From Gemmatimonadota bacterium (lineage in GTDB: Bacteria; Latescibacterota; UBA2968): a DNA stretch of 64,000 nucleotides. Shown in pieces: positions 37,038 through 48,701 of this stretch. Under the pieces are notes generated by a model, which saw nothing but the letters and a program-made list of their open reading frames with translations, was not told the origin of the DNA and ran no database searches. The stretch is from the NCBI GenBank assembly GCA_002714465.1, contig PAXL01000034.1, positions 97,267 through 161,266 of the forward strand. Reading direction: 5' to 3'. Every line of letters starts with the position of its first letter. Within the stretch, counting starts at the first letter, position 1. The translations under genes were made by a program, and so were the position numbers.

Positions 37038-37918
37038 TCCGCACGCTACTCCTGACCGCGGGCTTTGCCACCTTGATCTCGCCTGCGTTGTCGCTCGAAC
37101 CCTTGCCAACCGAAGTCGAGCAGCGGTTTCAGGCGGGTGTACATGCCGTCGTCGGATGCGAAGGCTGTCACTGGGAGGAATCGGACAAGATTCAGAGGGC
37201 GAAAGTCCCGGCAGTGTGTGGGAATTGTCATCCGGGCGCCCACGAGGACTATGAAAGCAGCGTACATTGGGACAGCGGGAAGAGCCACGCGATCTGTACT
37301 GACTGTCACGGTCTGCACGACATACTTCCGGTCAAGAGTCCGGAGAGCCGCTCCTTCCGATCGCTCGTATGCGGAAACTGTCATCCCGGTCCGATGGAGG
37401 AACTTGCGAACGGGCCGCACGCTGCCGCGTTCGAGCAAACGGCTGCGATGGCGTGCGCATCGTGTCACAGCAACCACGCCGTCCTTCATCCGAGGGTAAG
37501 TGTCGTCGAGCCGGCGTGCGAATCCTGTCACGCCAGGGACACCGATGCGTTCGCTCTTGGTATCCTCGTAGGTGGGCAGTTCGACGACCTGCGTGCGCGA
37601 TCAGCCCACGCTGCCAGTGAGATAGAATCAGCCGAGACTCAGGGCATCCCGACCAGACAGGCACTACGCGTGCTCTCTGCTGCGAGCGACCAGTTCACAC
37701 AGGCGCGACTGATCTGGCACAGCCTGGATGCCGACCGGATCAAGGAGCGAGTGGATCAATCCGTCGACCTCTACGATCGCGTTCAGCAACTGATCGTGGA
37801 TCACATCGGAATCCAACGGACACGCAAAACTTGGGTCTGGATCGTCTGGAGCTTCATCCTTATCTCGGTCGTCCTGCTACACCAGAAGCGAAAAGCACTC
37901 GAAACAAAGGACGAATGA
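37034..37918 (+). CDS. Hexahaem membrane-anchored c-type cytochrome
   Basis: 294 residues with a signal peptide (about 1-21) and six CxxCH motifs at 42-46, 62-66, 88-92, 113-117, 141-145 and 162-166. A helical region without haems follows, then a C-terminal membrane helix (TWVWIVWSFILISVVLL) and a basic tail. It takes the place of cytochrome c1/f in this operon and is the likely electron acceptor of the Rieske head domain, located on the outer face of the membrane. The haem spacing resembles NapC/NrfH- or tetrahaem-flavocytochrome-like modules, but I cannot assign a precise family. Confidence 0.88.
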   Translation: MIRTLLLTAGFATLISPALSLEPLPTEVEQRFQAGVHAVVGCEGCHWEESDKIQRAKVPAVCGNCHPGAHEDYESSVHWDSGKSHAICTDCHGLHDILPVKSPESRSFRSLVCGNCHPGPMEELANGPHAAAFEQTAAMACASCHSNHAVLHPRVSVVEPACESCHARDTDAFALGILVGGQFDDLRARSAHAASEIESAETQGIPTRQALRVLSAASDQFTQARLIWHSLDADRIKERVDQSVDLYDRVQQLIVDHIGIQRTRKTWVWIVWSFILISVVLLHQKRKALETKDE

Positions 37919-38006
37919 GCTTGTCAAAGCAGAGAATCCTGATCGACGCAAAATCATTCAACCCCAAAAAGCCGCCGCCTCATCCTTGTCGACCGGAAAA
38001 ACCAAA

Positions 38007-38108
38007 GGCCCCAACACAAAGAACGCTGAGGGCGCCGAGGTCGAGATGGGATAACCCTGTCATCTTCTCTGCGGTCTCTGCGACCTCCGTGTTGGGGCCT
38101 TTGTTTTT
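38007..38108. terminator. Bidirectional terminator with long nested stem
   Basis: Outer arms GGCCCCAACAC / GTGTTGGGGCC enclose 71 bases that contain a second, shorter stem (GAGGTCG / CGACCTC). Followed by TTTGTTTTT on the plus strand. It lies between the convergent cytochrome operon and acnA. Confidence 0.75.
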
Positions 38109-38122
38109 ACAGGTGAAGAGAA

Positions 38123-40804
38123 TCAGCTCTTCAGGAAGTTCCTCAGCACAGTGTGGAGGATGCCACCGTTCCGGTAATAGTCGACTTCCACAGGCGTGTC
38201 GATTCGCACGATCGCGGTAAACGTCTTCACATCATCTGCGCCAGTCGCGGTCACTGTGACTTCCTGAAGCGGTTCAAGATCCCCGGCAATCCCCGTGATA
38301 GATATCGATTCCTGTCCGGTCAGACCCAGCGATTCGGCCGACTCACCATCCTTGAATTGAAGTGGCAACACGCCCATACCCACCAGATTGCTCCGGTGGA
38401 TTCGCTCAAAGCTCTGAGCGATCACGGCTTGGATCCCTTGGAGAGCGGGACCCTTCGCTGCCCAGTCTCGCGAAGATCCTGTGCCGTATTCCTTTCCGGC
38501 CAAAATGACCGACGGTGTCCCCTCTTCCTGATATCGCATCGCGCAGTCGTAAATGCTAAGCTGATCGCCGCTCGGTACGTGCACTGTCACACCGCCCTCG
38601 GTCCCCGGAGCCATCAGGTTTCGGATTCGTATGTTCGCGAAAGTCCCGCGCATCATCACTTCGTGATTCCCGCGTCTCGACCCATAAGAGTTGAAGTCCT
38701 TCGGTTCTACCTCCTTCTCGATCAGATACTGACCGGCCGGGCTGTCGACCGCGATGCTGCCGGCCGGTGATATGTGATCGGTCGTCACCGAATCGCCGAG
38801 AATAGCGAGTACTCTCGCTCCTTCGATGTCTTCGACCGCCGAAAAGTGCGCCGACAGATCCTTGAAGAAGGGTGGCTCCTGGACGTATGTGCTGTCCGTA
38901 TCCCAGCCATAGAGATCTGCATCCTGACCCGAGATTGCGTTCCACATTTCGTTGCCGTCGAAAACATTCCCATAGCGCGCCGCGAACATCTCGGGCTTCA
39001 GGGACTCAGCCACTGTATCGGCGATGTCCTGCTGACCCGGCCAGATCTCCTTCAGGTAGACCTCGTTTCCGTCCGAATCCTCACCGATCGGCTCCTTTAT
39101 CAAATCCACGTCCACACGGCCTGCGATCGCGTAGGCGACCACAAGCGGGGGCGACGCCAGATAGTTTGCCTTCACGTGCGGATTCACACGGCCCTCGAAA
39201 TTACGGTTACCTGAAAGCACGGATGCAGCGACGAGATCACCGTCGTTGATAGCCTCAACAACCGGCTCGGGGAGAGGTCCGCTGTTTCCGATGCAGGTGG
39301 TACATCCATAGCCAACAGTGTGGAACCCTAGCGCTTCGAGATGCGGTGTCAGACCCGCCTCGTCGAGATAGTCTGTCACGACACGGGAACCGGGCGCCAA
39401 ACTTGTCTTCACATACGACGGAACCTTCAACCCGCGCTCTGCCGCATTCTTCGCGAGCAAACCAGCAGCAACCATGACCGATGGGTTGCTAGTGTTCGTG
39501 CAGCTCGTGATCGCCGCGATCACCACGGCGCCGTGACCGATCAACGCCCCACCGTTAAGCGACACGTTGACCTGAGCAGTTCGCTGCGCAGCGTTCAATC
39601 CGAACCCGCTGTTCCCGACCGGTGACTCGAGTGCATCTTCGAACCCGGGCTTCATCTGATCCAGAGGGATCCGATCCTGCGGACGCTTCGGCCCGGCGAG
39701 GCTTGGTTCGACAGTCGACAGATCAAGCTCCAATCCTTCCGTAAACTCGGGCTCAGGGCTATCGTCAGTTCGGAATAATCCCTGCTCTTTTGAGTATCGC
39801 TCGACAAGGTCAACCTCTTCCAGTGACCGGCTTGTCCGCTCTAGATACCGAAGCGTCTCATCGTCGATGGGGAAGTATCCCATGGTGGCGCCGTACTCGG
39901 GAGCCATGTTCGCGATCGTCGCGCGGTCTGCCAGAGCAATCCCTGTCAGACCTGACCCGTAGAACTCGACGAACTTCCCGACCACGCCCTTCTCCCGGAG
40001 CATCTGAACGACAGTAAGCGCGAGATCCGTGGCTGTCGCACCTTCAGGCAGACTGCCGTGCAACTTGAACCCGATCACGTCGGGTGTCAGCATATAGATC
40101 GGTTGACCAAGCATCACAGCCTCAGCCTCAATGCCTCCGACGCCCCAACCCAAAACCCCGAGACCGTTGATCATTGTCGTATGGGAGTCCGTACCAACGA
40201 GACTATCGGGGAATGCCACACCGTCGCGCTGTACGACACCCTTCGCCAGAAACTCGAGATTCACTTGGTGTACGATTCCTGTTGCAGGCGGTACGACCCG
40301 GAAACTCTCGAATGCATTTGACCCCCAGCGAAGGAATTCGTAACGCTCGTTGTTCCGCTCGAACTCAATCTCGGCATTCTGCTGGAGTGCATCGGAAGAG
40401 GCGAAGCGGTCGACCTGAACCGAGTGGTCCACGACCAGATCGGCAGGAATCAGTGGTTCGATCCGTTTCGGATCCCCACCCAGCCTGTCCATCGCGCTTC
40501 TAAGGGCCGCGAGATCTACGAGGCTTGGAACACCCGTAAAATCTTGGAGTACAACGCGTGCGGGTTTGAACGGCACCTCGACCTGCGCGGGTGCCTTTGC
40601 CTTCCACCCAGCAAGTCCGGTCACGTCTTCTTCATTGACCTGGTAGCCGTCGAGATTCCGGAGGGCAGCCTCGAGCAGCACCTTGATGCTCATGGGCAGT
40701 CGACTTACATCCGCGTCGAGGCGATCGAGGCGGAAGATCGTGACATCGCCCCCTTTGGTCCGGAGTGTTTCGCACGAATTCAGGGGATTGTGGGTGTCGC
40801 TCAT
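38123..40804 (-). CDS. acnA: Aconitate hydratase A
   Basis: Interconverts citrate and isocitrate with a [4Fe-4S] cluster. 893 residues, the AcnA/IRP1 length. Cluster cysteines are in [14 protein letters not shown] and [14 protein letters not shown]. Other signatures: [53 protein letters not shown] and [14 protein letters not shown]. The ATG at 40804 is preceded by GAGGAAAAC. The frame extends 27 codons further without support. Divergent from a LysR-type gene. Confidence 0.96.
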   Translation of the reverse strand: MSDTHNPLNSCETLRTKGGDVTIFRLDRLDADVSRLPMSIKVLLEAALRNLDGYQVNEEDVTGLAGWKAKAPAQVEVPFKPARVVLQDFTGVPSLVDLAALRSAMDRLGGDPKRIEPLIPADLVVDHSVQVDRFASSDALQQNAEIEFERNNERYEFLRWGSNAFESFRVVPPATGIVHQVNLEFLAKGVVQRDGVAFPDSLVGTDSHTTMINGLGVLGWGVGGIEAEAVMLGQPIYMLTPDVIGFKLHGSLPEGATATDLALTVVQMLREKGVVGKFVEFYGSGLTGIALADRATIANMAPEYGATMGYFPIDDETLRYLERTSRSLEEVDLVERYSKEQGLFRTDDSPEPEFTEGLELDLSTVEPSLAGPKRPQDRIPLDQMKPGFEDALESPVGNSGFGLNAAQRTAQVNVSLNGGALIGHGAVVIAAITSCTNTSNPSVMVAAGLLAKNAAERGLKVPSYVKTSLAPGSRVVTDYLDEAGLTPHLEALGFHTVGYGCTTCIGNSGPLPEPVVEAINDGDLVAASVLSGNRNFEGRVNPHVKANYLASPPLVVAYAIAGRVDVDLIKEPIGEDSDGNEVYLKEIWPGQQDIADTVAESLKPEMFAARYGNVFDGNEMWNAISGQDADLYGWDTDSTYVQEPPFFKDLSAHFSAVEDIEGARVLAILGDSVTTDHISPAGSIAVDSPAGQYLIEKEVEPKDFNSYGSRRGNHEVMMRGTFANIRIRNLMAPGTEGGVTVHVPSGDQLSIYDCAMRYQEEGTPSVILAGKEYGTGSSRDWAAKGPALQGIQAVIAQSFERIHRSNLVGMGVLPLQFKDGESAESLGLTGQESISITGIAGDLEPLQEVTVTATGADDVKTFTAIVRIDTPVEVDYYRNGGILHTVLRNFLKS

Positions 40805-40972
40805 GTTTTCCTCGTCGCGTGAAAATTGGAGGAGCTCAAAGAGAGCCACAAGATTGGCCAATCCGGCCGATCTCGAAAGAAACAATTATGATGAAGAATC
40901 AGACGGATTCGTGATTGCTCAAAAGCTAGTGACATAGATAAGTTATAAAAGCGAATCATTCGACTTATATAC

Positions 40973-40987
40973 ATTCCAAATAGGAAT
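40973..40987 (+). promoter_or_regulatory. Candidate LysR-type operator
   Basis: Perfect dyad ATTCC-N5-GGAAT, which fits the T-N11-A LysR box, ending 5 bp before the LysR gene's start codon. A TTATAT element lies just upstream. The position suits autorepression and possibly control of the divergent acnA. Confidence 0.4.
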
Positions 40988-40992
40988 ATGTT

Positions 40993-41871
40993 GTGATCGC
41001 CAACATCGAAGCGCTCTCGGCACTAGCTGAACTCGGGACTATGACGAAGGCAGCCACACGCCTCCGAATCACGCAGTCTGCCGTCAGCAAACGGATCGCC
41101 GCACTTGAAGCGTCGACGGGCGCTTGTCTGATCGAGCGGATTGGTCGTGGGGTCCGTTTAACCCCGGACGGTGTCGCCCTGCTTGAGAAGACCGATCCCT
41201 TCATGAAAGCCCTTAGAGAGGCGTTACGGGAGGACAGACCTACAGGGAGCGAGCGTCTCGAGATCGGGGTCTCCGAATCGATCCTCGCGTCTTGGGGCGC
41301 CCAGGTCCTTGCTCGTATCCGCCGAGACAATCCTCAGCTTGCCCTAGTCGTCAACGCGCATCGAAGTCCTGTCGCTCTCGACCACGTGCGTTCCGGCGAG
41401 TATGTCCTCGCCCTCTGCTCCGGACTGGCTGAGGACACATCCGAGCTTCGATCGGAGGTCGTATATGAGGAGCCTATGGTTATCGTTCCCAGTGGTCTGC
41501 AGCCACTCCAACTCGAGGGTGATATTCCCGTGATGACGATCGAACCGCATTCCGCCACATGGCAGGTGATCGGTCGTCGGATTCGGGCAGGCAGCAGGAA
41601 GTGGCCTTTTCGTCTGGAAGTCACGCAGACGCTCCAGTCATTTGCGTGCATCACCCAGATGGCCCGGTGCGGCCTTGCCCACGGCCTCGTCCCGATCGGG
41701 ATCGTAAGCTCCCTTGGCATACCCCTTGATCTCGTGCGCCCGTTCCCGAACAACGGTCTCACGAGACCCGTCATTCTCGTTGGACGAAGCTCGGCGTTCC
41801 TGAGACCGGCCGTCGAGGCTTTCCACAACTCTCTAAGACAGGCGGCTTCCGAGATCTTCGACCCGTCCTGA
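40993..41871 (+). CDS. LysR-type transcriptional regulator
   Basis: 292 residues. The N-terminal winged helix-turn-helix (LAELGTMTKAATRLRITQSAVSKRIAALE) is followed by a linker helix and a periplasmic-binding-like effector domain (about 90-285). GTG start 5 bp after an ATTCC-N5-GGAAT dyad. It is divergent from acnA with 188 bp between them. That suggests control of aconitase or citrate metabolism, but the effector is unknown. Confidence 0.9.
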   Translation: MIANIEALSALAELGTMTKAATRLRITQSAVSKRIAALEASTGACLIERIGRGVRLTPDGVALLEKTDPFMKALREALREDRPTGSERLEIGVSESILASWGAQVLARIRRDNPQLALVVNAHRSPVALDHVRSGEYVLALCSGLAEDTSELRSEVVYEEPMVIVPSGLQPLQLEGDIPVMTIEPHSATWQVIGRRIRAGSRKWPFRLEVTQTLQSFACITQMARCGLAHGLVPIGIVSSLGIPLDLVRPFPNNGLTRPVILVGRSSAFLRPAVEAFHNSLRQAASEIFDPS

Positions 41872-41958
41872 CCGGAATTCGTCGCTCCAAATCGGCCAAA
41901 TGCTTATGTTCCGCGTCTTCGAAAACGGTAGTAGACAGATCACGAGGCAGGTAAGGGT

Positions 41959-43518
41959 ATGAGTAGATTCACAGGTTTGATCATCCTTGATGGCTGGGGT
42001 CTGAACCCGAACAGCGACCACAACGCCATAGCCCAGGCAGCCACGCCGACCATGGACCGGATCAGTCAGCAGTTCCCATATGCCACCCTTCGAACATCAG
42101 GAAGAAACGTCGGACTCCCGGACGGTCTGATGGGGAACTCTGAGGTTGGCCACCTGAACCTCGGAGCTGGACGAGTCGTAACACAGGCCATGACGTGTAT
42201 CGAAGACAGCATTAACGACAGGAGTTTCAAGCAGAACGACGCATTGCTAGCCGCAGTAGACCGACTTTCAGGCTCAAACAGGAGTCTGCACCTGTTGGGT
42301 CTGGTATCTGACGGCGGCGTCCATTCATGGCCAACACACTACCAGGGTCTGCTGGAGCTGGCGCAGCAAAGAGGTGTCGACCCCGATCGCATCTTCATCC
42401 ATGCCTTTCTCGACGGCCGCGACACGCCGCCGCAAAGCGGGATCGACCGTGTTCGTGAGCTGGAGGCATTCCTGACGGAGCTTGGTGCCGGCCGAATCGC
42501 TTCAGTTTGCGGCCGCTACTATGCGATGGACCGTGATCAGCGTTGGGAGCGAACACAGCTTGCCTACGATCTGCTTACAGAAGGCACGGGAGCCGAATCG
42601 AGCACGGCCATCGGGGCCATCGAGGCCTCCTACTCTGCCGGCGAAACGGACGAGTTCGTCAAACCCGTATGCGTGTGCACTTGCGACGGTAAACCGATCA
42701 CACGTGTCAAAGACGGGGACTCGGTCATCTTCTTCAATTTCCGTGGTGACCGCCCACGACAGCTCACACGCGCTTTCACCGACGATGACTTCACGAGCTT
42801 CGTTCGTTCGACATACCCAGACGTCCACTACACCTCGCTCACGCGTTACGAGGAGTCTCTCCCGGTAGACGGCATCGCCTTCCCGCCCGAAGCTCTATCA
42901 CAGGACATGCCGAGCATCTTCGGAGAAACCGTCAGTCGTGCGGGCAAACGTCAGCTTCGGATCGCCGAGACCGAAAAGTATGCCCACGTCACCTTTTTCT
43001 TCAACGGGCAGAGGGAGGAGCCATACGAGGGTGAGGACAGGATACTCGTTCCTTCTTCCAAGGATGTCCCGACATACGACCTCAAGCCTTCGATGAGCGC
43101 CCCCGAAATAGCCGGGCGGCTTTCAGAGGCTATCAGGTCGAGAGAACACGATGTAGCGATCTGTAATTTCGCCAACCCGGACATGGTCGGTCACACAGGG
43201 ATCCTCGAGGCTGCGACCGAAGCGGTCGCAACGGTCGACCGCTGTCTCGGCCAAGTGCTCGAAGCTGTGGAAGCCGTCGGCGGCGCGGTCATCGTGACGG
43301 CCGATCACGGGAACGCGGAGCAGATGATTCATTACGAGACTAGTGAGCCCCACACCGCCCACACGACGAACTTGGTGCCCTTCGTACTCTTCGACTCCGA
43401 ATTCGGTGGGAGGATTCGGCCAGGCGGCTCGCTATGCGATGTATCCCCCACTCTGCTTGCAATGATGGATGTAGATCAACCTCACGAGATGACCGGGCGC
43501 GACCTCCGAGCGTCGTGA
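41959..43518 (+). CDS. gpmI: 2,3-bisphosphoglycerate-independent phosphoglycerate mutase
   Basis: Converts 3- to 2-phosphoglycerate with two Mn2+ ions. 519 residues. LIILDGWGLNP holds the first metal ligand, NSEVGHLNLGAGRVV the phosphoserine nucleophile, HAFLDGRDTPP and GRYYAMDRDQRW the substrate segment, and FANPDMVGHTG with TADHGNAEQM the second metal ligands. Length and order are normal. Single gene with the ribosome site AGGTAAGGG. Confidence 0.96.
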   Translation: MSRFTGLIILDGWGLNPNSDHNAIAQAATPTMDRISQQFPYATLRTSGRNVGLPDGLMGNSEVGHLNLGAGRVVTQAMTCIEDSINDRSFKQNDALLAAVDRLSGSNRSLHLLGLVSDGGVHSWPTHYQGLLELAQQRGVDPDRIFIHAFLDGRDTPPQSGIDRVRELEAFLTELGAGRIASVCGRYYAMDRDQRWERTQLAYDLLTEGTGAESSTAIGAIEASYSAGETDEFVKPVCVCTCDGKPITRVKDGDSVIFFNFRGDRPRQLTRAFTDDDFTSFVRSTYPDVHYTSLTRYEESLPVDGIAFPPEALSQDMPSIFGETVSRAGKRQLRIAETEKYAHVTFFFNGQREEPYEGEDRILVPSSKDVPTYDLKPSMSAPEIAGRLSEAIRSREHDVAICNFANPDMVGHTGILEAATEAVATVDRCLGQVLEAVEAVGGAVIVTADHGNAEQMIHYETSEPHTAHTTNLVPFVLFDSEFGGRIRPGGSLCDVSPTLLAMMDVDQPHEMTGRDLRAS

Positions 43519-43625
43519 CTTTGGCGGGATTTAGAGTTGGGTGAGCGCGCATACCGGCCTATCTTTGATTCCATTCAGATGATCGAATCAAGACGTGACT
43601 ACGACGCTTCACGAAGGAGCTCTGA

Positions 43626-44789
43626 ATGAAAATTCATGAATTTCAGGCCAAAGAGATTCTCAAGCAGTTCGGCATCCCTGTGCCGAGTGGCAGGGTGGCT
43701 TGCACGTCAGCTGAAGCAAAATCAGCGGCCGAGGAACTCGGCGGCAAGGTTGTCGTCAAGGCACAGATTCACGCCGGTGGCCGTGGGAAGGGTGGTGGGG
43801 TCAAGCTGGCAGGCAGCGCGGAAGAAGCGGAAAAACACGCAGACGATATCATCGGCATGCAACTCGTCACACATCAGACAGGCCCCGAGGGTCAGAAGGT
43901 CAAACAAGTCCTAATCGAAGAAGCAACCGACATTGACCGGGAGCTCTATCTCGGGATCGTCCTCGACCGAGCCACTTCGAAACTCGTGATCATGGCCTCG
44001 ACCGAGGGTGGTATGGACATCGAGCAGGTGGCCTCCGAAACACCCGAGAAGATCCTGAAAGAGTCCATCCATCCGGGTGTTGGTCTCCAAGCTTTCCAGG
44101 CGAGGCGACTCGCCTTTGGCCTGGGACTGGAGGGAAATGCTTTCAAGCAGGGGGCGGTGTTCATCGCCAGCCTCGCAAGGGCTTTCGAGGCTACGGACTG
44201 CTCCCTTGCAGAGATCAACCCGCTCGTCGTTACGAAGGAAAACCATGTCGTCGCTCTCGACGCGAAAATGAACTTCGACGACAATGCCCTCTACCTCCAC
44301 AAGGACATCCAGGCTCTCCGCGACAAGGACGAGGAGGATCCGCTTGAGGTCGAGGCGTCTGAATTCGAGCTTAACTACATCAAGCTCGACGGAGAGGTCG
44401 GATGCATGGTTAACGGCGCGGGTCTTGCCATGGCCACGATGGACATCATAAAGTATTCGGGCTCGTCTCCTGCCAACTTCCTCGACGTGGGTGGGGGAAC
44501 AAACGTGGAACGCGTTCGTAACGCCTTCCGCATTCTGATCTCGGATGAGGATGTGCAGGCGGTCTTCATCAACATCTTCGGCGGCATTGTGCGCTGTGAC
44601 CGAGTCGCCCAAGGGGTCGTCGAAGCCTTAGGCTCGCTCGAAGTCAAGGTGCCGATCATCATTCGTCTTCAGGGCACGAACGCGGAGGAAGGCGCAAAGA
44701 TTCTGGACGGGTCAGACCTGGAGTTCACCGTAGCCCTCGAGCTGCGGGAAGCGGCAGAGGCCGTAGCGGCGGCAGTCAAAGCTGCCTGA
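43626..44789 (+). CDS. sucC: Succinyl-CoA synthetase beta subunit (ADP-forming)
   Basis: 387 residues: ATP-grasp domain (MKIHEFQAKEILKQFGIPVP, KAQIHAGGRGKGGGV), EINPLVV with the metal ligands, and the C-terminal CoA-ligase-like domain with NGAGLAMATMDIIK, NFLDVGGG and NIFGGIVRCD. Makes ATP and succinate from succinyl-CoA in the TCA cycle. The alpha subunit gene sucD normally follows, but here a terminator and dnaK follow, so sucD must be elsewhere. Confidence 0.95.
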   Translation: MKIHEFQAKEILKQFGIPVPSGRVACTSAEAKSAAEELGGKVVVKAQIHAGGRGKGGGVKLAGSAEEAEKHADDIIGMQLVTHQTGPEGQKVKQVLIEEATDIDRELYLGIVLDRATSKLVIMASTEGGMDIEQVASETPEKILKESIHPGVGLQAFQARRLAFGLGLEGNAFKQGAVFIASLARAFEATDCSLAEINPLVVTKENHVVALDAKMNFDDNALYLHKDIQALRDKDEEDPLEVEASEFELNYIKLDGEVGCMVNGAGLAMATMDIIKYSGSSPANFLDVGGGTNVERVRNAFRILISDEDVQAVFINIFGGIVRCDRVAQGVVEALGSLEVKVPIIIRLQGTNAEEGAKILDGSDLEFTVALELREAAEAVAAAVKAA

Positions 44790-44812
44790 CCAAAGACCGG
44801 TTTCACATAAGG

Positions 44813-44848
44813 AGCGGGGCTGTCGCACAGACAGGCCCGCTTTCCTTT
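44813..44848 (+). terminator. Intrinsic terminator of sucC
   Basis: 12-bp arms AGCGGG-x-CTGTC / GACAG-x-CCCGCT with one mismatch and a five-base loop, followed by TTCCTTTT. Confidence 0.8.
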
Positions 44849-45064
44849 TGCCCGCCTCGGCCCTGCCAAATGAGCCTCTTGGCGCCATATTGGCAGCCGG
44901 CGTTTCAGGCGGCGCATTTCAAGAAAGCCTTAACTCATTGTTTTTTATTGTCTTGTAAAGTTCTCCGTCAATGGAACATCGCTTGCTTCCTCAAGGAGTA
45001 GTTAGACCTATTGAACAGGCTTCTGAAAACGGCACGGTAGGATCACTGAACTGAAGGAGAACAG

Positions 45065-47005
<1,941 letters not shown>

Positions 47006-47030
47006 CCTTCAGAGACAGACAGACGAAAAG

Positions 47031-47060
47031 GGCGGTGACGCATCAAGTCACCGCCCTTTC
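47031..47060. terminator. Intrinsic terminator of dnaK
   Basis: Perfect 10-bp stem GGGCGGTGAC / GTCACCGCCC, seven-base loop, AAAA before and TTT after, so active in both directions. It lies between dnaK and the convergent SH3 lipoprotein gene. Confidence 0.9.
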
Positions 47061-47173
47061 TGTTGTTGTCTAATCTGTCTTGGGTCTTCTCTGAACTCTA
47101 CGGCCTGGTCTCTCCCTGAAACTCGCGAATCAAATCCGGCATTTCATCACAAGGTATCGATACGGATACCGGA

Positions 47174-47929
47174 TCAAGTTGTAGGCTCTACCGTAATCCG
47201 CACCGCTCCCAGTACCTTCAGGAACTCGAACGTCACGACACGCCCCTTCGACTGAATCTCTCCGCTCCCCAAGTCTCGACTCGAAATCTCCCGCAGGCGC
47301 GACAGCATCCAGGCCTGTTCCCTGTTCAAACCTGGAAGAGCGTTCTTCACGAAGATCAGCGCAAACGAAGCGTTGGTTTCGAGATCGGCCTCCTCGGTGT
47401 CCAGAACGCTGACCATCATCATCGCTCGCTGAAGTTTGTTCTCGTCTCCCCAGAATTCGACCACCACCTGTCCGTCACGAGCTGCTCCCATGACCCTGCT
47501 GAGGCCTTCCAGCGGTGGAAGCACCTCTGTCGGAATCTCGCCCGGAAGATCGGCCAGCAGTCCATCGATCGACAACTCACTGGAGTTCCTCTTGACCGTG
47601 CTGCTGGGTCTGCGACGAGTGGTTGTGCCCTTCTTCCTGTCCAGATCTCGCTTAAGAGCAGCGCGAACGGCCGCAGGCTTACCAACGTAGTTGCCGTGAA
47701 CCCAGCCAGCCGTGTCGTCTGAGAGCAGAACACCCACCCACGCATCCTGATGCTCCACGACACGCAACTCCTGCCCGCGCCGGACCTGCGCTACGATTGG
47801 CTGTTTGGTCGATGGTCCCTTTCGTACGTTCAGAACGGGGGGCACGACGTAAATCGACTCATAGGAATCCTGACAGGCCACGGGAACCAAGAGCAAAAAT
47901 GCGGTAAATACCTTTGAAAATCGCATCAT
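47174..47929 (-). CDS. SH3-domain lipoprotein
   Basis: 251 residues. The N terminus (MRFSKVFTAFLLLVPVAC) ends in a lipobox-like VPVAC, so it is probably lipid-anchored in the periplasm. A bacterial SH3 domain covers about 27-85 (VLNVRKGPSTKQPIVAQVRR, WVGVLL, AGWVHGNYV). The rest is a basic linker and a globular domain I do not recognise. Bacterial SH3 domains often bind peptidoglycan. The ATG two codons earlier is equivalent. Confidence 0.7.
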   Translation of the reverse strand: MMRFSKVFTAFLLLVPVACQDSYESIYVVPPVLNVRKGPSTKQPIVAQVRRGQELRVVEHQDAWVGVLLSDDTAGWVHGNYVGKPAAVRAALKRDLDRKKGTTTRRRPSSTVKRNSSELSIDGLLADLPGEIPTEVLPPLEGLSRVMGAARDGQVVVEFWGDENKLQRAMMMVSVLDTEEADLETNASFALIFVKNALPGLNREQAWMLSRLREISSRDLGSGEIQSKGRVVTFEFLKVLGAVRITVEPTT

Positions 47930-48224
47930 AAGTTTACCTAAATAACTCGTCCAGCGTGTCGAGCAGCGTCTCCAAGCGGCTGAAGATAGCCCGGGGTCAC
48001 AGGGCGTGCAACCTAATCTTGAAATTTAACACAAGTGACTGTGTATTCGGTGTTTCCTGTCCTCTTCACTGAATTTTCATCCGGCTTTCGGTGACAGAAT
48101 CCACACCTCACCTACTCATCGCTCGAAGCGATCACATCACGTGGAATGCCCGGCAATACCGAGTAACCAGCTCGCCGAGCACCTTAAGACTATCGACCCA
48201 GATATCGTCACTGATACCTTGTGC
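47930..48224. other. Intergenic stretch, nothing firmly recognised
   Basis: Contains the promoter region of the reverse-strand SH3 lipoprotein. On that strand, a very short frame (FSRLETLLDTLDELFR, ending 5 bp before the lipoprotein start) looks like the tail of a coiled-coil protein but has a stop three codons before it. It may be a relic or chance. Confidence 0.3.
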
Positions 48225-48268
48225 CGATCGGTTGGAGCATTTCGATTTGCAAATGCTCCAACCGATCG
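48225..48268. repeat. Perfect 18-bp inverted repeat
   Basis: Arms at 48225-48242 and 48251-48268 are exact reverse complements (CGATCGGTTGGAGCATTT) with an eight-base spacer. No T-run follows on either strand, so it is not a standard terminator. It lies about 150 bp upstream of oadG. Confidence 0.85.
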
Positions 48269-48415
48269 AGAGCGTCAGAGAAATCCACAACACGCTTATC
48301 GGGGCCCTGACAAGTAAGGACAGCATCGCACGGTAGAAACCGCCCGCACCTTGCATCTTGCGCACCCCTAGCGTAAATTTCCGTCGCTTGGGCAGGTTTT
48401 ACTTTAGCTGGAAGG

Positions 48416-48697
48416 ATGGATCGATTGAAGTTCGACTTTGATGTTCAGAACATAGTCGACGGTCAGGGCGTCAGCATCGCAATCACCGGAATGGTGATCG
48501 TATTTTTCGCGCTTACCTTGATTAGCCTGTTCATCGCTGCGCTCCCTAGTATCCTCAAGCGAATCGCCAAGCGGTGGCCGGAACCCGTTGGCCATCACCA
48601 CCGCCCCTCCCCACATCAGCCCGTCGAGGACGGCGTGAGCGAAGAACTCGTTGCCGGGATTGGTGCGGCCCTGCATCGACAACTCGGCAGGGTCTGA
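48416..48697 (+). CDS. OadG-like gamma subunit of a Na+-translocating decarboxylase
   Basis: 93 residues with one membrane helix (about 20-45, GVSIAITGMVIVFFALTLIS), a His/Pro-rich stretch GHHHRPSPHQP and a terminal amphipathic helix typical of OadG. OadG tethers the carboxyltransferase subunit to the membrane beta subunit and carries a metal-binding His-rich tail. Start ATG at 48416, with oadB starting 4 bp after the stop. Confidence 0.75.
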   Translation: MDRLKFDFDVQNIVDGQGVSIAITGMVIVFFALTLISLFIAALPSILKRIAKRWPEPVGHHHRPSPHQPVEDGVSEELVAGIGAALHRQLGRV

Positions 48698-48701
48698 CCC
48701 A

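Noticed and set aside
44920..45064. CIRCE-type operator upstream of dnaK
   Set aside because: No TTAGCACTC-N9-GAGTGCTAA dyad or close variant is visible.
48132..48365. Reverse-strand 77-codon frame across the inverted repeat
   Set aside because: Its middle is formed by the palindrome itself; no ribosome site or known family.
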